Source: DATFTE01 sp963802575 (GTDB lineage: Bacteria; Acidobacteriota; Terriglobia; Terriglobales; Acidobacteriaceae). From it: a DNA stretch of 64,000 nucleotides. A program made the position numbers and the translations under genes. Location: contig CAWDJF010000001.1 of NCBI GenBank assembly GCA_963802575.1, forward strand, positions 186,001-250,000, read 5' to 3'. Of the stretch, positions 28,706-37,266 are shown piece after piece. How positions within the stretch are numbered: position 1 is the stretch's first letter; each line of letters opens with the position of its first letter. The notes beneath the pieces are model-generated. The model did no database searches. It saw only the letters and a program-made list of their open reading frames with translations, and had not been told where the DNA came from.

Positions 28706-29509
28706 ATGAAACACTTCTTCGCCATCCTTCTTTTGACTGCCGGGAGTTTTGGGCAGGCGACGGCTCCGGCATCAGCCCCGCCGTCCCCGGCGATCCCGGT
28801 CGATCAGCAGAATGCCCGCAAAGCCAAGGCGATTCTCGACCAGGCGATTGACGCGCTGGGCGGTCCCGCCTACATGAACATCCAAACCATCAGCCAGGAG
28901 GGCCGCACCTACAGCTTCCACCTCGGCCAGCCCACCAGTGTGGGAACAGTGTTCTGGCGCTTCTACCGCTATCCCGACAAGGATCGCATCGAGCTCACCA
29001 AGAAGCGCGACGTGAGTTACGTCTATAACGGCGACAAGGGATACGAAATCACCTACAAGGGCACACGCAGCGACGATCCCAAAATCGTTGCCGACACCAT
29101 GCGGCGCCGTCGCTTTGCCCTCGACTGGGTGTTGCGTCACTGGCTGACAGAGCCGGGCGTGGCCCTGTTCTATGAAGGACAAGCCATCGCCAACCAGAAG
29201 AATTGCGATCAAGTGACAATCATGAATACCCACGACGAAGCTGTCACTATCTACACCGACATCGATACCCATCTGCCGGTGAAGAAATCGTTCTCCTGGC
29301 GCGATCCCAGCGACAAAGAGCGCAACATCGAAGACGAAGCCTACGACGCCTACCGCATGGTCGGAGGCATCATGACCCCTTTCACCATCACTCGTTATTA
29401 CAACGGAGATATGTCGAACCAGCGATTTCTCACCTCTGTCAGCTACAACGAGAATCTCAGCGACTCTCTTTTCAATGCCTCGGTCACCTACGATCCCAGC
29501 AAGCGTTAG
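28706..29509 (+). CDS. Secreted LolA-like hypothetical protein
   Basis: A signal peptide (KHFFAILLLTAGSFGQATA) is followed by a region with AKAILDQAIDALGGPAYMNI, a start often seen in outer-membrane lipoprotein-sorting-like proteins, then a beta-rich body. The precise role is unknown. ATG 28706 follows GGAACGA. It lies 50 bases after the SDR gene. Confidence 0.75.
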   Translation: MKHFFAILLLTAGSFGQATAPASAPPSPAIPVDQQNARKAKAILDQAIDALGGPAYMNIQTISQEGRTYSFHLGQPTSVGTVFWRFYRYPDKDRIELTKKRDVSYVYNGDKGYEITYKGTRSDDPKIVADTMRRRRFALDWVLRHWLTEPGVALFYEGQAIANQKNCDQVTIMNTHDEAVTIYTDIDTHLPVKKSFSWRDPSDKERNIEDEAYDAYRMVGGIMTPFTITRYYNGDMSNQRFLTSVSYNENLSDSLFNASVTYDPSKR

Positions 29510-29705
29510 GTGTTTACCAATCGGATTAGCACCAAAGATTCCCGCACAATCCGAGCTTGTTTAAGTGCTTGGTTTTACAGGATTTGAGACAATTCCCGTG
29601 TCCGGCCAGTCGCCTTCCAGACACGAACTGTGGTTAATTTACCACATACAAAATACCCGCCGCGCCTGTAAGCTTTTAACCATCCAATAGATAGCTAGGG
29701 TCTGT

Positions 29706-30611
29706 TTGAGACAGGAACAAACAATTCGTGCGGCAGTGGACTGCCGCGGGGTGGGCTTGCATAGCGGAGCTCCGGTTCGCTTGCGCATTCTTCCGGCTGC
29801 AGCGGGATCAGGCATCGTCTTTCGCCGCACCGATCTTGACGGGTACGAAGTCGAGGCCATTAGCCGCAACGTCGCCCGCGTCAGCTACGCCACCAGTCTG
29901 ATGAAGAAGGGCGTGCTGATCTCCACCACTGAACACCTGCTCTCTGCTTTCATTGGCACTGGAATCGACAATGCTATCGTTGAGCTCGATAACCTCGAGC
30001 TGCCTATTCTTGACGGAAGCGCGCAGCCCTTCGTCGAGCTGATTCAAAAAGCAGGTATCCGCAAACAGCGCCGGCCTCGCACTTACCTGCGGATGCGCCG
30101 CGGGCTCGAGCTGCGTGAAGGCAATAAGTTTATTGGCGTCTATCCCTCCGACACGTATTCGGTTTCCTACACCATCGATTTTCCGCACCCGCTGATTGGA
30201 CGAGAAACCTTCCGCGTCGATTTATCCGACGGCAACTATCTTTCGGGGATTGCCTCCGCCCGCACGTTTGGATTTCTTCACGAAGCTGATGCCATGCGCC
30301 AACAGGGGCTCATCCGGGGCGCCTCGGCGGAGAACGCGATTGTGCTCACCCGCGACGGCCTGATGAACCCGCCGCTGCGCTTCCGCGACGAGTTTGTGCG
30401 GCACAAGGTTTTGGACCTGATCGGAGATCTGGCGCTCCTGGGGAAGCAGATCCTGGGCAACGTCGTAGCGGACCGAGCCGGACACGCCATGCACACGGCG
30501 CTGGTCTCGCGCATTCTTCGCGACCGAACGCTTTGGGAAGAAACTACTTTGGAAGAGACGGTCGAGGCGCCCGCACCGCTGGCGCGAGCCGCCGCCCAAC
30601 AGATGGCCTAG
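29706..30611 (+). CDS. lpxC: UDP-3-O-acyl-N-acetylglucosamine deacetylase LpxC
   Basis: First committed step of lipid A synthesis; a zinc deacetylase in the cytoplasm. The 301 residues have GVGLHSG, the zinc motif STTEHLLSA, DGSAQPF, and HKVLDLIGDLALLG with the second histidine and aspartate. Start is TTG 29706, matching the conserved beginning. It supports a Gram-negative envelope. It converges with the small gene downstream, overlapping by four bases. Confidence 0.96.
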   Translation: MRQEQTIRAAVDCRGVGLHSGAPVRLRILPAAAGSGIVFRRTDLDGYEVEAISRNVARVSYATSLMKKGVLISTTEHLLSAFIGTGIDNAIVELDNLELPILDGSAQPFVELIQKAGIRKQRRPRTYLRMRRGLELREGNKFIGVYPSDTYSVSYTIDFPHPLIGRETFRVDLSDGNYLSGIASARTFGFLHEADAMRQQGLIRGASAENAIVLTRDGLMNPPLRFRDEFVRHKVLDLIGDLALLGKQILGNVVADRAGHAMHTALVSRILRDRTLWEETTLEETVEAPAPLARAAAQQMA

Positions 30612-30838
30612 TCTGCCGCTTCCGGCGTGGGATCGTTCGAATCCCAAACAAACTCGTACTCCTTCAAACGGTCGAGCTCCGCACGAGCGGTAGCGGTTAA
30701 ATGCGCGGCATACTCCTGAGCACATTGCTGGCGCTCTGGCGTCAGCTCAGACACTCGGACTGCGAGCAGCGGAGCATCTTCTTCCAACATGCGCAGCAAA
30801 CGCTGGGCGCGATGAATTCGCGTATCGATCGGAAGCAT
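30608..30838 (-). CDS. Small hypothetical protein (76 aa)
   Basis: ATG 30838 follows a strong AGGGAGG ribosome binding site and gives 76 residues, charged and likely helical (IHRAQRLLRMLEEDAPLLAV, then ATARAELDRLKEYEF). No family is recognised. The frame stays open upstream, but the ribosome binding site fixes the start. It overlaps the lpxC end on the other strand. Confidence 0.65.
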   Translation of the reverse strand: MLPIDTRIHRAQRLLRMLEEDAPLLAVRVSELTPERQQCAQEYAAHLTATARAELDRLKEYEFVWDSNDPTPEAAD

Positions 30839-30922
30839 AGGCCTCCCTGAGGATTGGGTTTCTCTTAGAAGACTGACGGCGGGATTGAAAAACGACAAGT
30901 TACAAGCTGGATGCGGGCAAGG

Positions 30923-31615
30923 TTATCGTACTGAGCCCTCGATTTGCTCCATCTGCTCTGAGAGCCAGCGATCAAGATGTTCCCGGGAAACCGATGACAT
31001 CTGGCCAAACCTGACGCCGGCGCGCCCGTTGGAATCGGCCCAGGCAAGTTCGGCAGTGCACTCCACTGACACTGAGCGGCCGGGCAGAACGAAGACCGCC
31101 TTGGCCAGTCCGTTCTTTTCAAATTTGTCGCTGCAGTGAATCGCCATTCCACCCTCGCTGAGGTTGGTGGCGGTCGCGCGTACTTCTTTACCTCCGGCGA
31201 ACACCAAGGTGGTGTTCATATCGACGGCATGGCGGAAGTAGCGACGGCGTTCGCGGATCATGAAACCCACCGCGGCGCTGAAACAACGCATCGCGTTCAA
31301 GGGCGAGATCGGTTTTTGCAGAACGAAGTTGGCGCCGAGTTCGAAAGCCTTCTGGGTCGTCGTCCCATTGAGAATGGCGAACGCGACCGAGCTACGATTG
31401 CTGTTCCCCTTCTTCAGACTCTCGAGAACGTGCAGACCGTCCTGCAAATCGTCGCAGTCCACGATCACTCCGTCGAATTTCTCCGATCGAAGAATCTCGC
31501 TGCCCGATTTCGACTCAGGGCAAACTTCTACCTGAATGGAAAGTTGTTCTAGTGTGGGCCGAAGAACTCCGATAACGTGCGGGTCGCGACTTACCAGCAG
31601 TGATTGCAGGCCCAT
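30923..31615 (-). CDS. Receiver-like and PilZ domain protein
   Basis: The N-terminal ~120 residues look like a response-regulator receiver (DGVIVDCDDLQDG, then GANFVLQKPI). The C-terminal part is a PilZ domain with RRYFRHAVDMNTTL and TNLSEGGMAI, the usual cyclic-di-GMP contacts. The start is uncertain (31615 or upstream in-frame starts to 31693). It probably senses cyclic-di-GMP; the partner is unknown. Confidence 0.8.
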   Translation of the reverse strand: MGLQSLLVSRDPHVIGVLRPTLEQLSIQVEVCPESKSGSEILRSEKFDGVIVDCDDLQDGLHVLESLKKGNSNRSSVAFAILNGTTTQKAFELGANFVLQKPISPLNAMRCFSAAVGFMIRERRRYFRHAVDMNTTLVFAGGKEVRATATNLSEGGMAIHCSDKFEKNGLAKAVFVLPGRSVSVECTAELAWADSNGRAGVRFGQMSSVSREHLDRWLSEQMEQIEGSVR

Positions 31616-31759
31616 AAATATTGATGTTAGACGCAGCCCCATCGGTGTGAAAGTAACCAAGGTCATAGACCCCGCAGAACCAGCGGCTTGCAAGCAAAAG
31701 CCTCCAACTGCGGGATTTTTCTGGAATCCGGACAGGGCAACCGTGGGAAACTAGTTCTC

Positions 31760-32242
31760 TTGAAGAAACTCGTCTATCTCTCACTGGGCTCGAATGTCGG
31801 CGATCGCCTGGCCAACCTGCAAGCCGCGGTCGAGCGACTGGGATCGTTGGGAAGTGTCGTCGCGGTATCGCCGTTCTACGAAACCGAGCCGGTGGAAGTC
31901 ACCGCCCAACCATGGTTTCTGAATGGAGTGGTCGCGCTCGAGACCGAGAAAATGCCACGGCAATTGATTGCCGCCATCCTTGATCTCGAGCAGAAGATGG
32001 GCAGGCGTCGGGTGCAGAAAAAAGGCCCGCGCATCATCGACATCGACATTCTGCTATTCGGGAATTCGATCATCGATCTGCCGGGACTCACCGTGCCGCA
32101 TCCCGCCATGCACGAGCGCCGGTTTGTGCTGCAACCGCTAGCAGAAGTCGCGCCTGATGCTCTCCACCCAGTCTTGAAGAAGAAAGTTCGCGAACTGCTG
32201 GCAGCGCTGCCGCCTGGGCAGGCCGTTAAGAAGAAAAGCTAG
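31760..32242 (+). CDS. folK: 2-amino-4-hydroxy-6-hydroxymethyldihydropteridine pyrophosphokinase
   Basis: Folate pathway enzyme. It has YLSLGSNVGDR, SPFYETEPV, GPRIIDIDILLFG and HPAMHERRFVLQPLAEVAP, all typical of FolK. A TTG start at 31760 gives 160 residues, the usual length; the frame is open farther upstream without family character. A CACGGATTT-type array starts immediately after its stop. Confidence 0.94.
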   Translation: MKKLVYLSLGSNVGDRLANLQAAVERLGSLGSVVAVSPFYETEPVEVTAQPWFLNGVVALETEKMPRQLIAAILDLEQKMGRRRVQKKGPRIIDIDILLFGNSIIDLPGLTVPHPAMHERRFVLQPLAEVAPDALHPVLKKKVRELLAALPPGQAVKKKS

Positions 32243-32271
32243 CCACGGATTTCCGCGGATCTTCACGGATG
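32243..32271. repeat. CACGGATNT array after the folK stop
   Basis: Three imperfect units based on CACGGAT, starting at the base after the folK TAG. Confidence 0.75.
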
Positions 32272-32287
32272 TTGCTTTTAAGGTTTT

Positions 32288-32320
32288 GGCCAACGACCAA
32301 CGACCAATGACCAACGACTA
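32288..32320. repeat. CAACGAC heptamer array at the stop of the 32318 gene
   Basis: Four to five seven-base units (CAACGAC, CAACGAC, CAATGAC, CAACGAC). On the minus strand it begins with the TAG stop of the gene ending at 32318. Confidence 0.88.
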
Positions 32321-32974
32321 GGGGATGACCAGTTTGCTGGCTGGTTCGTCGGCGTTCGCGATTACCGATTCTTTTTCCGGGAACTGTCCGAAGAGGAATT
32401 CGAGGAACGCCCTCGATTTGGGACGTCCGGAAGTTCGCGAGTAGGCCAGACGCAACAGGAATGTCAGCGCGCGCAGGATGTCGGCATCGCGCAATCGCGT
32501 CTGTCCCGTCTGCTTCTGTTCCGCCTCACGATACTCTTTGATCATCTGCTGGGTTTCCGCCACCAGCGCCTGCTGCGCAACGCTCGCGATCGGCGTCTGG
32601 TAGTGCAACCCGGAATTCACGTACGTCTCGTAACTCTTCACCACCGACGCCAAGGCCGCGATCAAGTCGCCATCGTTCAGACTGTGATCTTTCTTCGCAG
32701 CCTGGGACAAGGCATAGCTGAGGCCCACGATCAGGTGTTCCTGCTCGTAGATGAATTGCTCGCCGATTTCGATCTGCGGGAACAGCAGTGACTGGTCGAG
32801 ATCGTTGGCCAGGCGCGGCTTTTCATGCTCGCGCGCTTGCTGCAGATAAACGCAATCGCTGGGGCAATCGAGCGTGACTTCGCGCTGCTCGCCGCAGCAT
32901 TGCGGACAGATGCGTCCATGCACCGCCGGACAGAAGCGCTTTTCTTTGCGCCTTTCACAAATCGCACAACTCAA
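32318..32974 (-). CDS. Zinc-ribbon hypothetical protein (218 aa)
   Basis: The first 40 residues hold several cysteines (MSCAICERRKEKRFCPAVHG, then CPQCCGE and LDCPSDCVYL), suggesting a zinc ribbon. The rest is helical and hydrophilic. No known family is recognised. It lies convergent with folK and divergent from HU, alone on its strand. Confidence 0.75.
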   Translation of the reverse strand: MSCAICERRKEKRFCPAVHGRICPQCCGEQREVTLDCPSDCVYLQQAREHEKPRLANDLDQSLLFPQIEIGEQFIYEQEHLIVGLSYALSQAAKKDHSLNDGDLIAALASVVKSYETYVNSGLHYQTPIASVAQQALVAETQQMIKEYREAEQKQTGQTRLRDADILRALTFLLRLAYSRTSGRPKSRAFLEFLFGQFPEKESVIANADEPASKLVIP

Positions 32975-33261
32975 GATTGATGTCTCCTGAAACCATTATC
33001 CCATGAAGAATTGCGCAGCCCAGAGGGCTCGTCCGGGCTTCGAGCGAGGCTCGACCGGTCTCGCGCATCCCTCCAAAACCTCTCCAGATGGGCCAATCTG
33101 GGACTGAAAAGCGGGGAACAGGCGGTTTTCATGGTGTTTTTTGGTGTACGTGTGCCGAAAACCGCATAAAATGCGGCTGAAATCACTTCTTTTCCACAGG
33201 AGCAGTGGTATAAGATACGGCTCATCGCAGGAAAATCAATAAAGTACGCACAGGAGGATTC

Positions 33262-33555
33262 ATGGCATCAGGCATGACCAAGACTCAACTCGTTCGCCAT
33301 CTCGCCGAGAAACTGGAAACCAACAACAAGGGCGCCGCCGCTTTCCTCGAGACGCTCGCTGACACCGCGATCAAAGAGACCAAGAAGAACGGCGTATTTG
33401 TCGTGCCCGGACTGGGCCGCCTGGTGAAGGCGCATCGCAAAGCCCGCATGGGACGCAATCCTCAGACCGGTGAACCGATTCAGATCAAGGCCAAGACCGT
33501 AGTGAAGTTCCGCGTCGCGAAATCCGCGAAGGACGCGATCGCCCCCAAGAAGTAA
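33262..33555 (+). CDS. HU-family DNA-binding protein
   Basis: Nucleoid protein of 97 residues. It has the HU/IHF fold: helices with TKTQLVRHLAEKLE, a saddle with FVVPGLGRLVKAHRKARMGR, and the arm GRNPQTGEPI followed by VVKFRVAKSAKDAI. GGAGG precedes ATG 33262. A strong terminator follows. Which HU paralogue it is cannot be told. Confidence 0.92.
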   Translation: MASGMTKTQLVRHLAEKLETNNKGAAAFLETLADTAIKETKKNGVFVVPGLGRLVKAHRKARMGRNPQTGEPIQIKAKTVVKFRVAKSAKDAIAPKK

Positions 33556-33560
33556 GTAGC

Positions 33561-33577
33561 GCCGGCGTCTCGCCGGC
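33561..33577. repeat. Short palindrome after HU
   Basis: GCCGGCG and CGCCGGC separated by TCT, a perfect seven-base stem five bases after the HU stop. It resembles the other GC-rich dispersed hairpins in this window. Confidence 0.6.
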
Positions 33578-33589
33578 TGTCAAAAAATG

Positions 33590-33615
33590 AAAGGCCGGCT
33601 GCGGAGCCGGCCTTT
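33590..33615 (+). terminator. Rho-independent terminator after HU
   Basis: AAAGGCCGGCT and AGCCGGCCTTT form an eleven-base stem around GCGG, followed by T. The convergent VCBS gene ends 19 bases on, so it may work both ways. Confidence 0.85.
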
Positions 33616-33633
33616 TGATTTGTGCGATTTGTT

Positions 33634-35037
33634 CTATGGTTTCTGTAGCGTCGTCGATACTGTCGAGTTCCCGTTGTCCGAGCCATTATTGGTAACGATT
33701 GCAAAGTCCATCCGACCGTCGCCATTGAAATCGCCTAGCGCCAGAGCAGCGGGGGAGGGGCGATTCAACACTTTGAAGGGCTTAAATGTTCCGTCTCCAT
33801 TCCCCAACAGGTACGAAACATGCGACACATTTCCGTGCGCCACGACAAGATCGAGTTTCCCGTCGCCATTCAAATCCGCCGTTGCGATCCCAGAGACTGC
33901 AATCGGATCATCGGGAGTGACGATTCCACTACGAAAGTTCCCGTCGCCAATGCCGAGTAGCACACTCACTCCAGTTTGGCTGCTAGTCGCCAAATCAAGA
34001 ATCCCGTCGCCGTTGAAGTCGGCCACCACCAGACCATCTGCAATGCCTTGCGGATGTAAAGTGACGGCGTTCTGGAAAGTCCCGTCCCCGTTGCCCAGGC
34101 CGGCGGACATTTCGGTTTGGGCAAAGCCTGCCGTTGCCACATCGAGCTTGCCGTCGTGGTTAAAGTCTCCGACGGCAATATAGTAACCATTGAATCCGCT
34201 TCCACTCACGATTGCATTTCCGAATGTCCCGTCTCCATTGCCGGGTAACACCGCGATCCCGCCGTTCTGGAGTAAACCGAGATCGAGTTTCCCATCACCG
34301 TTGAAGTCAGCAAGAGCCAAGCTATTGGTCCACACCAGGCTCGTCATGTAATCCTTGCGTGGCTGAAACGTCCCATCCCCATTTCCCAGAAAAACAGAAA
34401 GGGCCAGCGTTCCGTAGGCCGATTTTGTCGTTCCGGGGGTCACAAGATCCGCCTTTCCATCCCCATTTATGTCTCCTGCAACCACGCCCGGGTAGAGTAT
34501 CGTCTTGTACTGTCCCGCCCGTTGAAATGTGCCGTCTCCATTATTCAGCGCAATTCCAACGGTCCACGATTGTGCATAAGTAAGGTTGTCACCCGTCGTG
34601 TAGGCCAAATCCGGTTTGCCATCGCCGTTGAAATCCGCCTCAATGAGGTTGCCGATATCTAGTCCCCTGGCTGCCCCTGTGTTCGGCGCAAAAGAAATGC
34701 TACTTACCGGATTCAGAATGGGCAGAAAGACCGTGTTCGACGCCAGGCCTCCGCTTGAAACGGTGATCGACGCCGTTCCTGCCTGCGCGATCTCCGAGGA
34801 AGCAATCTGCGCTTTGAGTTGTCCGAGATTGACGAAGGTCGTTGGTTGCGGTGTACCGTTAAAATTCACCACTGATCCGGAAACGAAGCCCGCTCCGTTG
34901 ACAGTCAAAGTAAAGGCGGCTCCGCCGGGCGCAACGCTAGCTGGCACGAGAGGCTGACTAAGAAAGGGCACGGGATTCGCCGCCACGATGAATGGCACGA
35001 ATAACGACACGGCGATCAGAACGCGGATCAATTTCAC
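33634..35037 (-). CDS. Secreted IPT-like and FG-GAP/VCBS protein
   Basis: An exported beta-rich protein of 467 residues. A GTG start at 35037 is preferred because GGAGG lies just upstream; it is followed by a signal peptide (KLIRVLIAVSLFVPFIVAA). An IPT/TIG-like domain (VPASVAPGGAAFTLTVNGAG) comes before repeated DFNGDGKPD and DLNGDGKLD calcium motifs with LGNGDGTF. A paralogue lies at 15455. The role is unknown. Confidence 0.85.
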   Translation of the reverse strand: MKLIRVLIAVSLFVPFIVAANPVPFLSQPLVPASVAPGGAAFTLTVNGAGFVSGSVVNFNGTPQPTTFVNLGQLKAQIASSEIAQAGTASITVSSGGLASNTVFLPILNPVSSISFAPNTGAARGLDIGNLIEADFNGDGKPDLAYTTGDNLTYAQSWTVGIALNNGDGTFQRAGQYKTILYPGVVAGDINGDGKADLVTPGTTKSAYGTLALSVFLGNGDGTFQPRKDYMTSLVWTNSLALADFNGDGKLDLGLLQNGGIAVLPGNGDGTFGNAIVSGSGFNGYYIAVGDFNHDGKLDVATAGFAQTEMSAGLGNGDGTFQNAVTLHPQGIADGLVVADFNGDGILDLATSSQTGVSVLLGIGDGNFRSGIVTPDDPIAVSGIATADLNGDGKLDLVVAHGNVSHVSYLLGNGDGTFKPFKVLNRPSPAALALGDFNGDGRMDFAIVTNNGSDNGNSTVSTTLQKP

Positions 35038-35217
35038 GACAACCTCCATCGGTGTGGGACTGCTCTTTGAACGTGGGCCCAATGCGACGGGTGAGCAGGC
35101 AGGGAACCTCTTGAGGCAAAATACTGCGGCACGGCGGCCGATCTGTCAATAAGTCAAACTGAGTGAGTCAAAAGGCTCTGAGAGATTTCTAGTCGAGCTA
35201 TTGGTCACCCAGACTAT

Positions 35218-36513
35218 TTACTTCCCGTACTCGTTTCGGACCACCTCTCCGCCCTTCATCACAAACTTCACGCGCTCGAGCGTGGTCACGTCCTGAAGGG
35301 GATCTCCATCGACGGCCACGATATCGGCCCACTTGCCGGGCTCGAGTGCGCCGACTTTGTCCGACCATCCCAATAGATCTGCGGCGTTGATCGTTGCTGC
35401 CTGAATCGATTGCAGTGGAGTCAGCCCCAGTTTCACCATCACTGCGAATTCATGCGCGTTCATGCCATGGGGATAAACAGCAGCATCGGTTCCGAACGCC
35501 ACCTTCACGCCGCTGGCAAAGGCGTGTGCGACGTTCTTTCGGGCCACGGGCATGACCTCTTTCGCCTTCATCAGAAGGAAGTCGGGAATATGAATCTGCT
35601 CCGCGTTGGCCAGAAACCAGTCGCCCAGATAGAGGGTCGGCACCAGGTACGTACCGTTCTTCTTCATCTCGGCGATACCGGCATCGTCGATATAAGAACC
35701 GTGTTCGATGGAGTCCACGCCCGCCTCCGACGCCCATAAAATTCCCTGCGCGCCGTGGGCATGAGCCGCGACTTTGCGTCCCAGGCGATGCGCGTCGGCC
35801 ACAATCGCCTTCATCTCTTCGAGCGTGAACTGCGAAGCCTGCGGATCGTCCCCTTTCGAGAGCACTCCGCCGGTGGCGCAGACCTTGATCAGGTCGGCTC
35901 CGTATTTAATGTTCTCGCGAACCTTGCGCTGAACGGCTGCAATGCCGTCGGCCACGCCGTCACTGGTCGCGTGATATTCGAAAGGCAGATAGTTGTTGTC
36001 GCAGTGTCCGCCGGTGATGCTGAGAGCCGGACCACTGACCAGCATGCGCGGACCGGGCACGTCGCCCGCATTGATCGCATCACGCAGAGCCACATCGGTA
36101 AAGTCGGCGGCACCCACATTACGAACGGTTGTGAAACCCGCTTCGAGCGTCAGCCGCGCATTGTGTGCTCCAATCAGGGCTTGCCGCGGGTTGGATATCC
36201 CCAGAGTCTGATAGCCGAAACTGGGATTCATGGTTAGGTGGGTATGCGCATCAATCAATCCCGGCAGAACCGTAGCGTTGGGAAGATCAATGATAGTCGC
36301 GCCAGTTGTCTGGGCCGATAATGCGGCCCCAACGCTCACGATCTTTTCTCCTTCAATGACGATCGCCTGGTTTGAAAGTGTCTTGCCGCTCTTCACATCG
36401 AGCACTCGCCCCGCCCGCACCACTACCCGCCGCGCCGGCGCATCGGTCTGTGCAAATCCAAACACTGCAAAGGTCGCAAGCACAGCAGAAACCAGGCACA
36501 CTTTCGTCCGCAT
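35218..36513 (-). CDS. Secreted metal-dependent amidohydrolase, copy 1
   Basis: A 431-residue enzyme with a signal peptide (VCLVSAVLATFAVFGFAQ). It belongs to the imidazolonepropionase-like amidohydrolases: GLIDAHTHL (metal site), AAHAHGAQG, SIEHGS and FGTDAAVYPHG, ending in GKWADIVAVDGDPL. Related enzymes are Xaa-Pro dipeptidases or broad peptidases; the substrate is not clear. AGGAG precedes ATG 36513. A paralogue lies at 37267. Confidence 0.9.
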   Translation of the reverse strand: MRTKVCLVSAVLATFAVFGFAQTDAPARRVVVRAGRVLDVKSGKTLSNQAIVIEGEKIVSVGAALSAQTTGATIIDLPNATVLPGLIDAHTHLTMNPSFGYQTLGISNPRQALIGAHNARLTLEAGFTTVRNVGAADFTDVALRDAINAGDVPGPRMLVSGPALSITGGHCDNNYLPFEYHATSDGVADGIAAVQRKVRENIKYGADLIKVCATGGVLSKGDDPQASQFTLEEMKAIVADAHRLGRKVAAHAHGAQGILWASEAGVDSIEHGSYIDDAGIAEMKKNGTYLVPTLYLGDWFLANAEQIHIPDFLLMKAKEVMPVARKNVAHAFASGVKVAFGTDAAVYPHGMNAHEFAVMVKLGLTPLQSIQAATINAADLLGWSDKVGALEPGKWADIVAVDGDPLQDVTTLERVKFVMKGGEVVRNEYGK

Positions 36514-36662
36514 AGGGCTCCTGAAAGAAGTTGGGATTGAGACAGAGTACTCTCGGAAGGCGGAATGTTGAAGTCAGAATGCAGCAGTAAAACGATGGCT
36601 CACTTCTGCTCTCCGACTTCTACCTTTGCACTGGGTAATGGTTACTGAGGGCTGATGACGGA

Positions 36663-37101
36663 CTATCCGCCTGGCCCGTCATTGGCCATGTACTGCTCCA
36701 TCGAATCCAGCTCCTGGGCGAGGCTATCGACGCGCCACTGCAGTATATTGCGGATGGAAAGCATTCCCCGCAGGCGTCCCTCGTTATCGACTACCGGCAG
36801 ATGGCGGAAATGGCGCTCCACCATAATGGCGAGAGCTTCTCCCGGGCCCGTCGCCTCGGTCGCCATCTCGACCGGCGTGGTCATCATCTCGCGCAGAGGA
36901 ATTTTCTCCGGATCGACTCCTGTCAGCGCGAACTTCCGCAACACATCGCGCTCGGTAAAGATGCCGGCCACGCGCTTCTCGGTGTCGATGACACCGACCG
37001 CGCCCACATGATGATCGAGCATCATGCGAATGGCATCGGCCACGGTCGGATTCGGCGGATATCGCCGCAATCTCGGGATCACATAATTCCAAGACACCCA
37101 T
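36663..37101 (-). pseudogene. Twin CBS-domain protein with an apparent one-base insertion
   Basis: Two CBS domains that often bind adenine nucleotides. From ATG 37101, preceded by GGGAGG, the frame reads MGVLELCDPEIAAISAES and then runs out of frame. The neighbouring frame continues with TVADAIRMMLDHHVGAVGVI, FTERDVL, RHLPVVDNEGRLRGMLSIR and ends at 36663. The span is one base more than a multiple of three, so removing one base near 37047-37053 restores 145 residues. The start is fixed by the ribosome binding site. Confidence 0.8.
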
Positions 37102-37266
37102 ATGCACCTCCCCACAAATCTTTCATCCACAAAAGTTGCCGTGAACTCCGGTCGAAGTGCCGATCTAGAAATGGGCATTATGAACCGACGGATGCGGCTG
37201 TCAAGTAGCAAATCTACCAGTGTCGTTTACGGAGAGGATTCTCGGAAAGCAAACGATCTACGCTTT

